In this document: piece by piece, positions 18,141-26,378 of the stretch
Numbering within the stretch: the first letter of the stretch is position 1
How the letters are laid out: each line of letters starts with the position of its first letter
Assembly: GCA_022843625.1 (NCBI GenBank)
Contig: JALHNH010000020.1
Coordinates: forward strand, 1 to 64,000
Length of the DNA: 64,000 nt
From: Bryobacter sp.
Lineage (GTDB): Bacteria; Acidobacteriota; Terriglobia; Bryobacterales; Bryobacteraceae
Direction of reading: 5' to 3'
The notes under the pieces: generated by a model
Told to the model about the DNA's origin: nothing
Databases searched by the model: none
Seen by the model: the letters and a program-made list of their open reading frames with translations, nothing else
Translations under genes and position numbers: made by a program

Positions 18141-20696
18141 ATGTCTTTTTCCGCTGGTGACAAAGTTGGGCCTTACGAGATCATTTCGCAGCTTGGAGCT
18201 GGCGGGATGGGTGAGGTTTATAAGGCCCGGGATCCGCGGCTGGACCGGACGGTGGCGATCAAGACTTCGAAGGTGCAGTTCAGTGAGCGGTTCGAGCGGG
18301 AAGCACAGGCGGTGGCGGCGCTGAATCATCCGAATATTTGCATTCTGCATGATGTGGGGCTGAATTACCTGGTGATGGAGTTGGTGGATGGGCAGCCGCT
18401 GAAGGGGCCGCTGCCGATTGATAAGGTGCTTAGCTATGCTTCGCAGATTTGCGATGCGCTGAGTGCGGCACACGCTAAGGGGATTACGCATCGGGATCTG
18501 AAGCCGGCCAATATTCTTGTTGGCAAACAGGGGATCAAGCTGCTTGATTTTGGATTGGCCAAGCGGGTGGAGGCTAAGCCCGTTAGCGAAGAGACGGTGA
18601 CGAGTGCGCTGACGGGTGAAGGGGTGGTGCTGGGGACGCCGCAGTATATGGCCCCGGAGCAGATTGAGGGGCGGGAGGCGGATGCGCGGTCGGATATCTT
18701 TGCGCTGGGTTGCGTGATGTATGAGATGGTGACGGGGAAGAAGGCGTTTGAGGGGAAGACGGCTTCGTCGATTGCGGCGGCGATTCTGGCTCGGGAGCCG
18801 GAGCCGATTTCGAATGTTCAGCCGTTGACGCCCAAGTCGCTGGAGCGGGTGATTCAGGCTTGCCTTGCGAAGGACCCGGATGAACGGTGGCAATCGGCGC
18901 GGGATGTGAAGATTGGGCTTAAAAGTGTTGGAGTAGTTGCGGATGTGGACGTGGTGCAGAAGCCGTCGCGGGTGTGGCAGGTTGCGGCTGCTGGTTGCGC
19001 CCTGTTGGCTGTGGTGGCGGGGGTTGCGCTTTACTGGAAAGCAGATGCTCCGGCCGGGGAAGTGGGACGCTTTGAGATGACGGAAAATGTCTTCGAAGCC
19101 AATGGGCGCAATTATGCGTTGATATCTCCCGATGGACGCACGCTAGCATTTCTCTCGAATCGCGCGGATGGGCGGCGGCAAATCTATCTCAGGCGGCTGG
19201 ATTCTGTAACACCGATCGCGGTGGGGGGCACAGAGGGAGTTAACAATTACTTCTGGTCTCCTGATTCGAAATCCATCGGCTTCGCGATCGACACCACTAT
19301 GCAAAAGGTGGATTTGTCGAGCGGCAGCGTCACGACAATTTTTGAGGGCGGAGCCAAGAGCGCGATCTGGGTAAATAAAGACACTATTGTCTTTGAACCC
19401 AGCACGCCTGGGCCACTGATGAAAGTGAGTGTCAATGGAGGAGCCGCTGAAGGGGTGAGCGTGCTTGGGGAGCAGCCGCGCGAGTTGCAGCATGATCGTC
19501 TGGCCACCTGTGGTGAGGATGGGCGATTTCTCTATGGGGCCAAGCTAGAGGATGGAAAAGAGGTGTGGCGTGTTGGGTCCATTACCGGGAAGAAGCCCGT
19601 AACAATTCAATCGAGCGGTCCAATGTTGGCTTGCAGCATGGTGGGAAGCGGACCAGCGAAGGGAGAATACCTGATCAGTTATGCAGGGACGGCGATTCAG
19701 GCACGGCGCTTCGATCTGGACACGGGGGAACTGATTGGCCCGGCGGTGAAACTTGCTGAGAGCAAGTATAAAAACCTCAGCAATAGCCTCTCCAATCATT
19801 ATTCTGTTTCCAATAACGGAGTCCTTGTTTACCGGAGCCAACAAGGAACTGAAAGCGGTCTCGCATGGTTCGACCGGAATGGAAAGTTAGTTGAGGAGTT
19901 GCCTCGGGAGATTGTGGGGCTGAACCCTGCGATTTCACCAGATGGGAAGATGGTGGCAATGGGCCGCGGGATGGAGGGATGGGTATCTGATTTAGCGAGA
20001 GGGACGTCGATGCGACTCACTCAAGGGGAGCAGCAATGCACACTGCCTACATGGTCGGTTGACAGCAAGCGGATTGCTTGCGCTCATGGTGGTCAAATTG
20101 TGGAGTTGGAGGTCAACGGCAGCGGTGCAACAAGGAACATAGCCAAGGTGCCCTTAGCCTGGCTTCAACATTATTCTCCGGATGGGCAGAGAATTCTCTA
20201 TGTCGATCCTTCTCGCAAGTCGCTTATGTCGATTGGGGTGGATGGCAAGGAGGCTCCTGTTGAGATTGCGCCGAGTGGGCCGTCTTACTTCCCGGCAACT
20301 TATTCTCCCGATGGCCGGTTTATTAGTTATGCCTCTGGAGAATCTGGCCGGCTTGAGGTTTATGTCCGGGCGGTTGCACCTGGTACGGGGAAGTGGCTTG
20401 TGTCCACTCAAGGGGGTGGGATGCCAGCGTGGCGCGGGGATGGGAAGGAGTTGTTTTATTTGTCGCCAGAGCTAGACATGATGGCAGTTGATGTTGAGTT
20501 GAACCCGACGTTTCAGCCTTCGGCTCCGCGTGTGTTGTTTCGGACCAAGGTGAGTGGAAACAATAATCGGCGCAATAATTTTGCGGTTGCAAGGGATGGG
20601 CAGAAGTTTTTGATCTCGACGCAGAGGGGGGAGGCTTCGCCGATTTCGATTGTGTTGAATTGGCCGGCGTTGCTTGATGCGCCGTCTGCGCCTTGA
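18141..20696 (+). CDS. Ser/Thr protein kinase (PknB type) with WD40/TolB-like propeller
   Basis: The ATG at 18141 (MSFSAGDKVGPYEII) fits the family N-terminus better than the track's 18078. Of 851 residues, 1-265 form a complete kinase: glycine loop LGAGGMGEVY, VAIK lysine, HRDLKPANIL catalytic loop near residue 116, DFG and the YMAPEQ segment. One membrane helix lies near 278-299 (VAAAGCALLAVVAGVALYW). The remainder contains PD40-type repeats (YALISPDGRTLAFLSN, FWSPDSKSIGFAID, TYSPDGRFISYASG), predicted to form an extracytoplasmic beta-propeller. This is a common acidobacterial receptor-kinase layout, probably sensing envelope or extracellular signals; ligand and targets are unknown. Confidence 0.92.
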   Translation: MSFSAGDKVGPYEIISQLGAGGMGEVYKARDPRLDRTVAIKTSKVQFSERFEREAQAVAALNHPNICILHDVGLNYLVMELVDGQPLKGPLPIDKVLSYASQICDALSAAHAKGITHRDLKPANILVGKQGIKLLDFGLAKRVEAKPVSEETVTSALTGEGVVLGTPQYMAPEQIEGREADARSDIFALGCVMYEMVTGKKAFEGKTASSIAAAILAREPEPISNVQPLTPKSLERVIQACLAKDPDERWQSARDVKIGLKSVGVVADVDVVQKPSRVWQVAAAGCALLAVVAGVALYWKADAPAGEVGRFEMTENVFEANGRNYALISPDGRTLAFLSNRADGRRQIYLRRLDSVTPIAVGGTEGVNNYFWSPDSKSIGFAIDTTMQKVDLSSGSVTTIFEGGAKSAIWVNKDTIVFEPSTPGPLMKVSVNGGAAEGVSVLGEQPRELQHDRLATCGEDGRFLYGAKLEDGKEVWRVGSITGKKPVTIQSSGPMLACSMVGSGPAKGEYLISYAGTAIQARRFDLDTGELIGPAVKLAESKYKNLSNSLSNHYSVSNNGVLVYRSQQGTESGLAWFDRNGKLVEELPREIVGLNPAISPDGKMVAMGRGMEGWVSDLARGTSMRLTQGEQQCTLPTWSVDSKRIACAHGGQIVELEVNGSGATRNIAKVPLAWLQHYSPDGQRILYVDPSRKSLMSIGVDGKEAPVEIAPSGPSYFPATYSPDGRFISYASGESGRLEVYVRAVAPGTGKWLVSTQGGGMPAWRGDGKELFYLSPELDMMAVDVELNPTFQPSAPRVLFRTKVSGNNNRRNNFAVARDGQKFLISTQRGEASPISIVLNWPALLDAPSAP

Positions 20697-20697
20697 G

Positions 20698-21879
20698 CTA
20701 GCGCGCGTATTTTTTGATCATGGCTTCGGTGATCTCTACGCCGAATCCTGGTTTGGTGCTGGGGTATAGATAGCCGTCGGCGAAGCGTGGAGACATGGCT
20801 TGCATGATGTCGTTGCCGGGTTCGCCTACGCCGAAGCTTTCGGCGAGGTTGCAGTGGGCTGTGGCCAGGATGAGGTTGAGGCCGTAGACGCTGCCTCCGC
20901 GGTGGGGAATCATGGGGAGCTGATGGGCACTGGCGAGGGCGGCGATTTTGCGTAGCTCGGTGAGACCTCCACTCCAGGTGATGTCGGGCTGGAGGATGTG
21001 GGCGGCCTTGCGGGCAATCAGGTTTTCGAAGCCGTAACGGGTGTATTCGTGCTCGCCGCTGGCGATGCTGGTGGACTTTACTTTGGCACAGAGTTGGGCG
21101 TAGCCGGCCATGTCGTCGGGGGAGAGAGGCTCTTCGATAAACATGAGTCGCGAGGGGGCTAGACGGTCGACCATTTCGAGAGTGTAGGGGACGTCCCAGC
21201 GGCAGAGGACGTCGATCATGAGGTCTGCGTCGGGGCCAATGGATTTGCGGGCGGCTTCGATTTGCCCGACGGCTTTACGCATGCCGTCTTTGCCTTCGTA
21301 GGGGGCGCTATCGATGGGGAGCTTGAAGGCCTTGATGCCTTGCTTGAGGCCGAAGTCTACGTTTCTGCTGGTGAGATAGACGGGTACTTTGTCTTTGGTT
21401 GCGCCACCTAGTAACTTGTAGACGGGTAGGTTGGCGGTTTTGCCGGCTAGATCCCAGAGGGCGAGGTCGATGCCGCTGATGGCGTGGATGGCGAGGCCCT
21501 TGCGGCCGTAGAAGAGGGATGAGGCATAGAGCTGTTCCCAGAGGGCTTCGATGTTGGCGGGGTCGGCTTTGAGGAGGAGGTCGCGGAGGTGGTTGTCGAT
21601 GATATGGACGGCGGCAGAACCGCCGCCTCCGAGGCCATAGCCGGTAAGGCCACCGGTGGTTTTGATCTCGACGAGGATGGAGCCGGCGAGTTGTGAGAAG
21701 GGGCCGTACCAGCGGTAGCGGGCGGGGTCTTGATCGCCTTTGAATTCGGCGGTGCCGAAGCGGGCGGTGGGGAGGAGTGGGAGGGCCCAGGCTTTAACGG
21801 AGTCGATGCGTTGCTGGCCTTGGGCTAGCAGGGGGAGGGTTGATGCGGCCGTGAGGATGTTGCGCCGGGTCCAGTTCAT
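20698..21879 (-). CDS. mandelate racemase/enolase-superfamily dehydratase, L-rhamnonate dehydratase-like
   Basis: 393 residues with a twin-arginine leader (NWTRRNILTAASTLPLLAQ). The capping domain and barrel motifs resemble sugar-acid dehydratases of the rhamnonate type: MIDVLCRWD (metal Asp), FIEEPLSPDD (metal Glu), ASGEHEYTRYG (metal Glu plus His), LQPDITWSGGLTE, and PHRGGS with the likely catalytic His. It would convert a 6-deoxy or similar aldonate to its 2-keto-3-deoxy form. It overlaps the DapA-type aldolase by ATGA, which fits consecutive dehydration and cleavage. The Tat-like leader is unusual for such enzymes but recurs in both genes. Exact substrate is uncertain. Confidence 0.8.
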   Translation of the reverse strand: MNWTRRNILTAASTLPLLAQGQQRIDSVKAWALPLLPTARFGTAEFKGDQDPARYRWYGPFSQLAGSILVEIKTTGGLTGYGLGGGGSAAVHIIDNHLRDLLLKADPANIEALWEQLYASSLFYGRKGLAIHAISGIDLALWDLAGKTANLPVYKLLGGATKDKVPVYLTSRNVDFGLKQGIKAFKLPIDSAPYEGKDGMRKAVGQIEAARKSIGPDADLMIDVLCRWDVPYTLEMVDRLAPSRLMFIEEPLSPDDMAGYAQLCAKVKSTSIASGEHEYTRYGFENLIARKAAHILQPDITWSGGLTELRKIAALASAHQLPMIPHRGGSVYGLNLILATAHCNLAESFGVGEPGNDIMQAMSPRFADGYLYPSTKPGFGVEITEAMIKKYAR

Positions 21880-22823
21880 AGTGATACGCCTTCCCAGAGG
21901 GTTTTGAGGGCTTGCTTGCCCTGGTCGTCCAGTTTTGATTTTGTCGCGAGGACACCTACGTCGCCGTTGCGGGGAGCCCGGACCTTGTGATTCGGGAAGA
22001 CGCCCCGGAGCATGAGTAAGTACTTGAGGCCTTCGATGCCGTATTGCTCGAATTCCGGGATGAGGACGGCGGCGCGGGCGAAAGTGCGGACGGCTTCATT
22101 GTGCTTGTTTTGACGCCACTGGTTGTAAGCCCTGGTGTAGAGGTCTGCCGGGCCGGCGGCTGGCATGCAGCCGGATGCGCCTCGGAGGAGTTCGTCGATC
22201 ATGGTGCGGCCGTGGGCTCCGGTGAAGATGGTTAGTTGAGGGGCTTTGGTGTGGAATTCGGTGATACGGGGGAGGGTGACGCCAGCTTCGTCTTTGACAA
22301 TTTTGACGGCGGGTACGTCGCGGGAGAGGGCGATGACTTCGTCAACGGTGATCTTGCCTACGGCCTGGAGACAGAGGGGGAGGCCTGGTGCGGCGGCGGA
22401 GATTTGTTTGAAGAAGGCGGGGAGGGTGGTGCCTTCGGGCGGGAGAGAGATGAGGGCGTGGGCGCCATGTTTCGCTGCGTGTTTCGCCATGCGGATGGAT
22501 TCGTCGATGTTACCGGACTGGACTCCGATCATGATCTTTATCGAGCTTCCCTTCCCTGCGGCGAGTAAGGTTTCGGCGCCTTTTAGGCGTTCTTCGATGG
22601 TTAGGGACCAGAACTCGCTGGCGAGTTGCGGCCAGGCGAGGCCGTGGACGCCGCACTTTGCGAGGTAGGCGGTTTGCTTCTTTAGGGTTTCGGTGTCCAG
22701 GGTGTCGTCATCGCGGAATGGGGTTTGGGCGATGGGGTAGATGCCGTGGAAGGCGGAGTTGGGTTGGGGCTTGGCGGCGAGGAGCGACGTGGATGCGAGG
22801 AAGGTGCGCCGGGTGTGAGTCAC
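21876..22823 (-). CDS. DapA-family (dihydrodipicolinate synthase / KDG aldolase type) lyase with Tat leader
   Basis: I place the start at GTG 22823 (MTHTRRTFLASTSLLAA), not the track's 23165, because it creates a twin-arginine leader and a TAGAAT box lies seven bases upstream. The 315-residue protein has the family TIM-barrel features: FHGIYPIAQTPFRDDDTLD, VHGLAWPQLASEFWSLT, LPLCLQAVGK, a candidate Schiff-base lysine in AVKIVKDEAG and IFTGAHGRTMIDELLRGASG. Paired with a rhamnonate-dehydratase-like enzyme, it probably cleaves a 2-keto-3-deoxy sugar acid to pyruvate and an aldehyde. It is the first gene of this two-gene operon. Confidence 0.8.
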   Translation of the reverse strand: MTHTRRTFLASTSLLAAKPQPNSAFHGIYPIAQTPFRDDDTLDTETLKKQTAYLAKCGVHGLAWPQLASEFWSLTIEERLKGAETLLAAGKGSSIKIMIGVQSGNIDESIRMAKHAAKHGAHALISLPPEGTTLPAFFKQISAAAPGLPLCLQAVGKITVDEVIALSRDVPAVKIVKDEAGVTLPRITEFHTKAPQLTIFTGAHGRTMIDELLRGASGCMPAAGPADLYTRAYNQWRQNKHNEAVRTFARAAVLIPEFEQYGIEGLKYLLMLRGVFPNHKVRAPRNGDVGVLATKSKLDDQGKQALKTLWEGVSL

Positions 22824-22830
22824 GGTTGCG

Positions 22831-22836
22831 ATTCTA
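22831..22836 (-). promoter_or_regulatory. -10 box TAGAAT for a leaderless transcript
   Basis: On the minus strand TAGAAT ends seven bases before the GTG start of the DapA-type gene. No Shine-Dalgarno is present between them, so the transcript probably starts at or very near the start codon. No good -35 is visible. Confidence 0.45.
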
Positions 22837-22874
22837 TCGCAGGGACTTTCGACGTGTATGTTGGAGATGTGGGG

Positions 22875-23261
22875 ATGTTTAGTGCGTTGGGGTGGATTCG
22901 GAAAGGGTGGGCTCAGTTGCAAGCTCGGCGACGAGCCAAGACTGCGATTGTGTCTTGCGATGCTGTTGGTTTTCGGTTGAGGGATAGGGCAAGCGAGGAA
23001 GTTGTTGCCTGGGAGAAGATCCATCGTGTGGTTGCCTTCAAACGCGATTGCTACACGGTGGATATGATTTGCATTGCGTTTATGGATCGGGACGGGTTGG
23101 TTCTGTTGGAGGTGGATGAGAGTGCGGCGGGTTATCAGGAGTTGGTGGACAGATTGCCGCAGCACCTGGTTGGGTGTCTGTCGATGGGGGAATGGTTTAT
23201 ACAGGTTGCATTTCCGGCGTTTGAGGTGAATTTGACTGAGTTGTACCGGCGCGGTGTTTAG
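22875..23261 (+). CDS. small conserved hypothetical protein upstream of STAND NTPase
   Basis: The credible protein begins MFSALGWIRKGWAQL at ATG 22875 (128 residues); a GTG at 22869, six bases after TATGTT, is an alternative. The track's 22725 start is antisense to the DapA-type gene. The core (AVGFRLRDRASEEVVAWEKIHRVVAFKRDCYTVDMICIAF, VDESAAGYQELVDRLPQHL, FPAFEVNLTELYRR) resembles a family of uncharacterised proteins that look PH-domain-like, with a conserved W-x-x-I and D-x-I pattern. It ends 21 bases before the STAND gene on the same strand, so the two are probably co-transcribed. Function unknown. Confidence 0.65.
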   Translation: MFSALGWIRKGWAQLQARRRAKTAIVSCDAVGFRLRDRASEEVVAWEKIHRVVAFKRDCYTVDMICIAFMDRDGLVLLEVDESAAGYQELVDRLPQHLVGCLSMGEWFIQVAFPAFEVNLTELYRRGV

Positions 23262-23282
23262 TAGCTTAGTAAGAGTAACCCG

Positions 23283-26039
23283 ATGGCAGATCCGTTTAGT
23301 CTTGCACTGGCCGCAGGAGCATCGTTCTCAGCGATGCAGGAGTTGGCTGGGAATCTGGTTCCGGAGTTTGTGGGGGATTTGGCTTCGCCTCGGGAGCGGC
23401 TGAAGCAGTTGCGGGAACGTTTGAATCTCGCCAGGCCTGATGAGAACCATGATTTGTTTCGGGCCTTGACCGATGCTTATTGGATTGCGCTGCTGCTGGT
23501 GGTGGCGCTTGTGGGGGAGGCGGCGGGGGAGCCTGTTTGTTGGCCTGAGGCGCTGGGGGCGGGTTCGACGGTGACCAAGGCCTGGAGGAAGGTTCGGGAG
23601 TTGTTTCCTTCGGGGCAGTCGCGCGTTGGATTGCAGAATGCGGCTACGGCTGAGATTGCTCTTGCGCTCTACCCGAAGATTTTGGAGCAACTAGAGGATT
23701 CTTTGAAGATGCCGCCGGTTGGGATTGAGGCGGCTTATGCGGAGGTGGAGAGTTTGTTTGTGCGATCGCAGGGGTCGGCTCCGGAGTTTGCGCGGACGCT
23801 GATTGGGGAGGCGGGTGAGGGGTTGAGGAGGCTTGCTTATCCGCATGTACTTACGGCGGGGATGGAGGCATACCTTGAGGCACATTGGTTCTTGTTGTTT
23901 CGTGGGGCGCTGGCGGAGACGGTAAAACGAAATGAAGAGGTTGAGCGGATTCTCAACATCACGCTTGTGTCGGAGATCCATCAAGGGGTTCAGACGCTGC
24001 TGAAGATTGCGACAGGGCAAGCTGTTCGACCAATTGTTCGGAGTAATGTTCCTTCGATGGGTAAGCGGCCTTTTTTGGGGCGGGAAAAGTTGCTTGAGAA
24101 GATTGGTGCTGGGTTGGGGGATGTTGATCGTGAGAGCGTCGCTGTGCTGCATGGCCAGCCGGGGGTGGGGAAGAGTGAGGTGGCGCGGGAGTTTGCGAGA
24201 CGTAGTGGGGATCGATATAGCGGCGGTACGTTCTGGGTGGATGCATCGAAAGGCGGGCTGGGCCTTGCGTTTGCGACGATCGGGAAGACGATGCTGAATC
24301 TGGCTGCTCCTGCCGGATTCACGATTGAGGAGCAGGGTCAGTTTTGCTTCCAGCGGCTTGGGGCAGAACCGATGCTGCTCATTTATGACAACGTGGTGAG
24401 ATTTGAGGAGATCGCGGAGTGGTTGCCGGTGAGTGGGATGCAGTTGCATGTTTTGCTCACGACGTTTGTGGTTGGGGATGAGAGGGCATGGGATTGGATT
24501 GAGGTGCCGCTGCTTACGGAGGAAGAATCGGTGGCGGTGGCGAGGGAGCTAACCGAGGGGAGGTTAAGCGAAGAGAAGTGCCGGGAGATTGCCCGGTTTG
24601 CGGGTGGGCTGAGTATCCAGGTGGTTTCGGAAGCAGCGGCTACGAATGTGGAGATGCGGCGGAGGAGAGTGCCGGCGGTGGGGGCCGGGATCGCGCCTGC
24701 GACGGGGGAGAGTTTTGCGCGGCCTTATGCGCTGCTGGATGCCGATGCGCGGCTGTTGGCTCATGCGGTACGGTATTTGAGTCCGCAGCGGATCCCGATT
24801 GTCGAGGTTTCGTTGCATCTATGCGGGGGAGCGGGCTGGGATGAGGATCGATTCGCGAAAGCTTTGGATCTTTGTGAGGACCTTCATTTGGTTGCCTTGG
24901 ATACGCATCTGAGCATGCACCAGTTGTTCGCCAGGTTTTTGGACGGAGAGACACTTGGGGCTGAAGAAGCGGTGGGGCTAGGAGCAGTGCGGCGGCGGCA
25001 GTGGGAACGCTTTCGGGAGTTGGCTGGGGTGGTGGCAGCGAATCCAGCGGAGTTGGAGGTGGTTGGTTTGCTTGTTGCTTACCCGATTGCCGTTGCGGGT
25101 TGGAGGGATATTCTCGATGAGGGGCAGTATGAAGCAGGCACCGTGGTGGGCCGAGCTCTGTATGAGATTGGCCGCTTTGCCGAGTCGCAGCCGTGGTTTG
25201 AAGAGGCTGTCGCTAAGGCCCGGCTTGGGGACAGCAACGGGTGCCTGGACCACGACAGCCTGGGCCGCAGCCTGCATCTGGTGGGATCTTGCCTGTCAAA
25301 CCGGGGCCAGTTTGCCGAGGCGCAGCCGTGGTTTGTAGAGGCTGTCACTGAGAAGCGGCAAGGGGACAGCCACGGGCGCTTGGACCACGCGAGCTTGGGC
25401 ACCAGCCTGCATCAGGTGGGATATTGCCTATCGGGCCGGGGCCAGTTTGCCGAGGCGCAGCCGTGGTTTGAAAAGGCTGTCGCTGAAGTGCGGCTAGGGG
25501 ACAGTCACGGGCGCCTTGACCACGCGAGCCTGGGCCGCAGCCTGCATCAGGTGGGAATTTGCCTGTGGGGCCGGGGCCAGTTTGCCGAGGCGCAGCCGTG
25601 GTTTGAAGAGGCTATCGCTGAGAAGCGGCAAGGGGACAGCCACGGGCGCTTGGACCACGAGAACCTGGGCAGCAGCCTGAATCTGGTGGGATTTTGCCTG
25701 TCGAGCCGGGGCCAGTTTGCCGAGGCGCAGCCGTGGTTTGAAGAGGCTGTCGCTGAGAAGCGGCAAGGGGACAGCCACGGGCGCATGGACCACGAGAGTC
25801 TGAGCAGCAGCCTGCATATGGTGGGATATTGCCTGTCGAGCCGAGGGAAGTTTGCCGAGGCACAGCCGTGGTTTGAAGAGGCTGCCGCTGAGGCACGGCT
25901 AGGGGATGTCTTCGGCAGAGTTGACCACGAAAGCCTTGCCCGAAGCATAGATTGGGTGGGCATATGCAGGGCTAAGTTAGGCGATGCAGTTGGGGCGGCA
26001 GAGTGGCGGGCTATGGCGGCGAAGGAACGGGCTCTCTAG
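23283..26039 (+). CDS. STAND (NB-ARC-like) NTPase with C-terminal TPR array
   Basis: 918 residues. The first 260 form an alpha-helical N-terminal region of unknown family (MADPFSLALAAGASFSAM; a hydrophobic helix at YWIALLLVVALVG). An NB-ARC-type ATPase follows: the lead-in FLGREKLLEKI, Walker A GQPGVGKSE near residue 290, Walker B-like PMLLIYDNV, and a GxP/GLPL-like FAGGLSIQVV. After a winged-helix-like linker the C-terminus is six tandem 45-residue TPR-type repeats (FAEAQPWFEEAVAEKRQGD...) that are nearly identical to each other. Proteins of this plan act as signal-dependent switches, including bacterial antiphage sensors. The N-terminal segment would be the effector; its activity cannot be read. 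Confidence 0.85.
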   Translation: MADPFSLALAAGASFSAMQELAGNLVPEFVGDLASPRERLKQLRERLNLARPDENHDLFRALTDAYWIALLLVVALVGEAAGEPVCWPEALGAGSTVTKAWRKVRELFPSGQSRVGLQNAATAEIALALYPKILEQLEDSLKMPPVGIEAAYAEVESLFVRSQGSAPEFARTLIGEAGEGLRRLAYPHVLTAGMEAYLEAHWFLLFRGALAETVKRNEEVERILNITLVSEIHQGVQTLLKIATGQAVRPIVRSNVPSMGKRPFLGREKLLEKIGAGLGDVDRESVAVLHGQPGVGKSEVAREFARRSGDRYSGGTFWVDASKGGLGLAFATIGKTMLNLAAPAGFTIEEQGQFCFQRLGAEPMLLIYDNVVRFEEIAEWLPVSGMQLHVLLTTFVVGDERAWDWIEVPLLTEEESVAVARELTEGRLSEEKCREIARFAGGLSIQVVSEAAATNVEMRRRRVPAVGAGIAPATGESFARPYALLDADARLLAHAVRYLSPQRIPIVEVSLHLCGGAGWDEDRFAKALDLCEDLHLVALDTHLSMHQLFARFLDGETLGAEEAVGLGAVRRRQWERFRELAGVVAANPAELEVVGLLVAYPIAVAGWRDILDEGQYEAGTVVGRALYEIGRFAESQPWFEEAVAKARLGDSNGCLDHDSLGRSLHLVGSCLSNRGQFAEAQPWFVEAVTEKRQGDSHGRLDHASLGTSLHQVGYCLSGRGQFAEAQPWFEKAVAEVRLGDSHGRLDHASLGRSLHQVGICLWGRGQFAEAQPWFEEAIAEKRQGDSHGRLDHENLGSSLNLVGFCLSSRGQFAEAQPWFEEAVAEKRQGDSHGRMDHESLSSSLHMVGYCLSSRGKFAEAQPWFEEAAAEARLGDVFGRVDHESLARSIDWVGICRAKLGDAVGAAEWRAMAAKERAL
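25176..25985 (+). repeat. six tandem 135-bp coding repeats (TPR)
   Basis: Units begin at 25176, 25311, 25446, 25581, 25716 and 25851, each exactly 135 bp (45 codons) and starting TTTGCCGAG. Units 2 to 5 are almost identical in DNA, including silent positions (for example GAGGCGCAGCCGTGGTTTG in each), while units 1 and 6 are more divergent, as expected for array ends. The pattern points to recent duplication or gene conversion. It is not a CRISPR array, because the frame is preserved and there are no spacers. Confidence 0.93.
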
Positions 26040-26292
26040 GCCGGGGATTTTTCGTATTGCATGGCGCCGGCGAGGTTGCCTTTTGGGTCCTGGAAGAAGA
26101 TTAGGGTTCCTACGGTTGGGATTGTTAGTTTTGGCATCACGATCTTGCCCCCATCTTCTCTTAAGTGGCTTGGGTTGCGTCGATGTCTTCTACTCCGAAG
26201 CTGCATTCCATTCCGGACATTTTCAGGCCTGGGACTAGTTCTCTTCTGGGCTGGATGGCGGCCATTAGTCCGGGGCTTGCGGTGTTTAAGAA
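26036..26292 (-). pseudogene. VOC/glyoxalase-family remnant, frameshifted
   Basis: The track shows only a 105-residue ORF, but its last third (GGKIVMPKLTIPTVGTLIFF...DPKGNLAGAMQY) is the C-terminus of a vicinal-oxygen-chelate protein. A different minus-strand frame just upstream reads SPGLMAAIQ...LKMSGMECSFGVEDIDATQAT followed by a stop, which is the preceding part of the same fold. So the fragment carries a stop and a frameshift and lacks the N-terminal half. Its end overlaps the STAND stop by 3 bases. It lies between the STAND gene and GH39 and is the only content of this 339-base gap. Confidence 0.75.
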
Positions 26293-26378
26293 GCCGTGAT
26301 TGCCACAAGGAGGCTATGAACTTAATGTCAAACTCCCAAGGATCAGTTCGCACTTAAGTACACTTTTTAGGGACACTC

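Noticed and set aside
25176-25985. CRISPR-like or satellite repeat array
   Set aside because: The 135-bp units have no spacers and keep the reading frame of a TPR protein.
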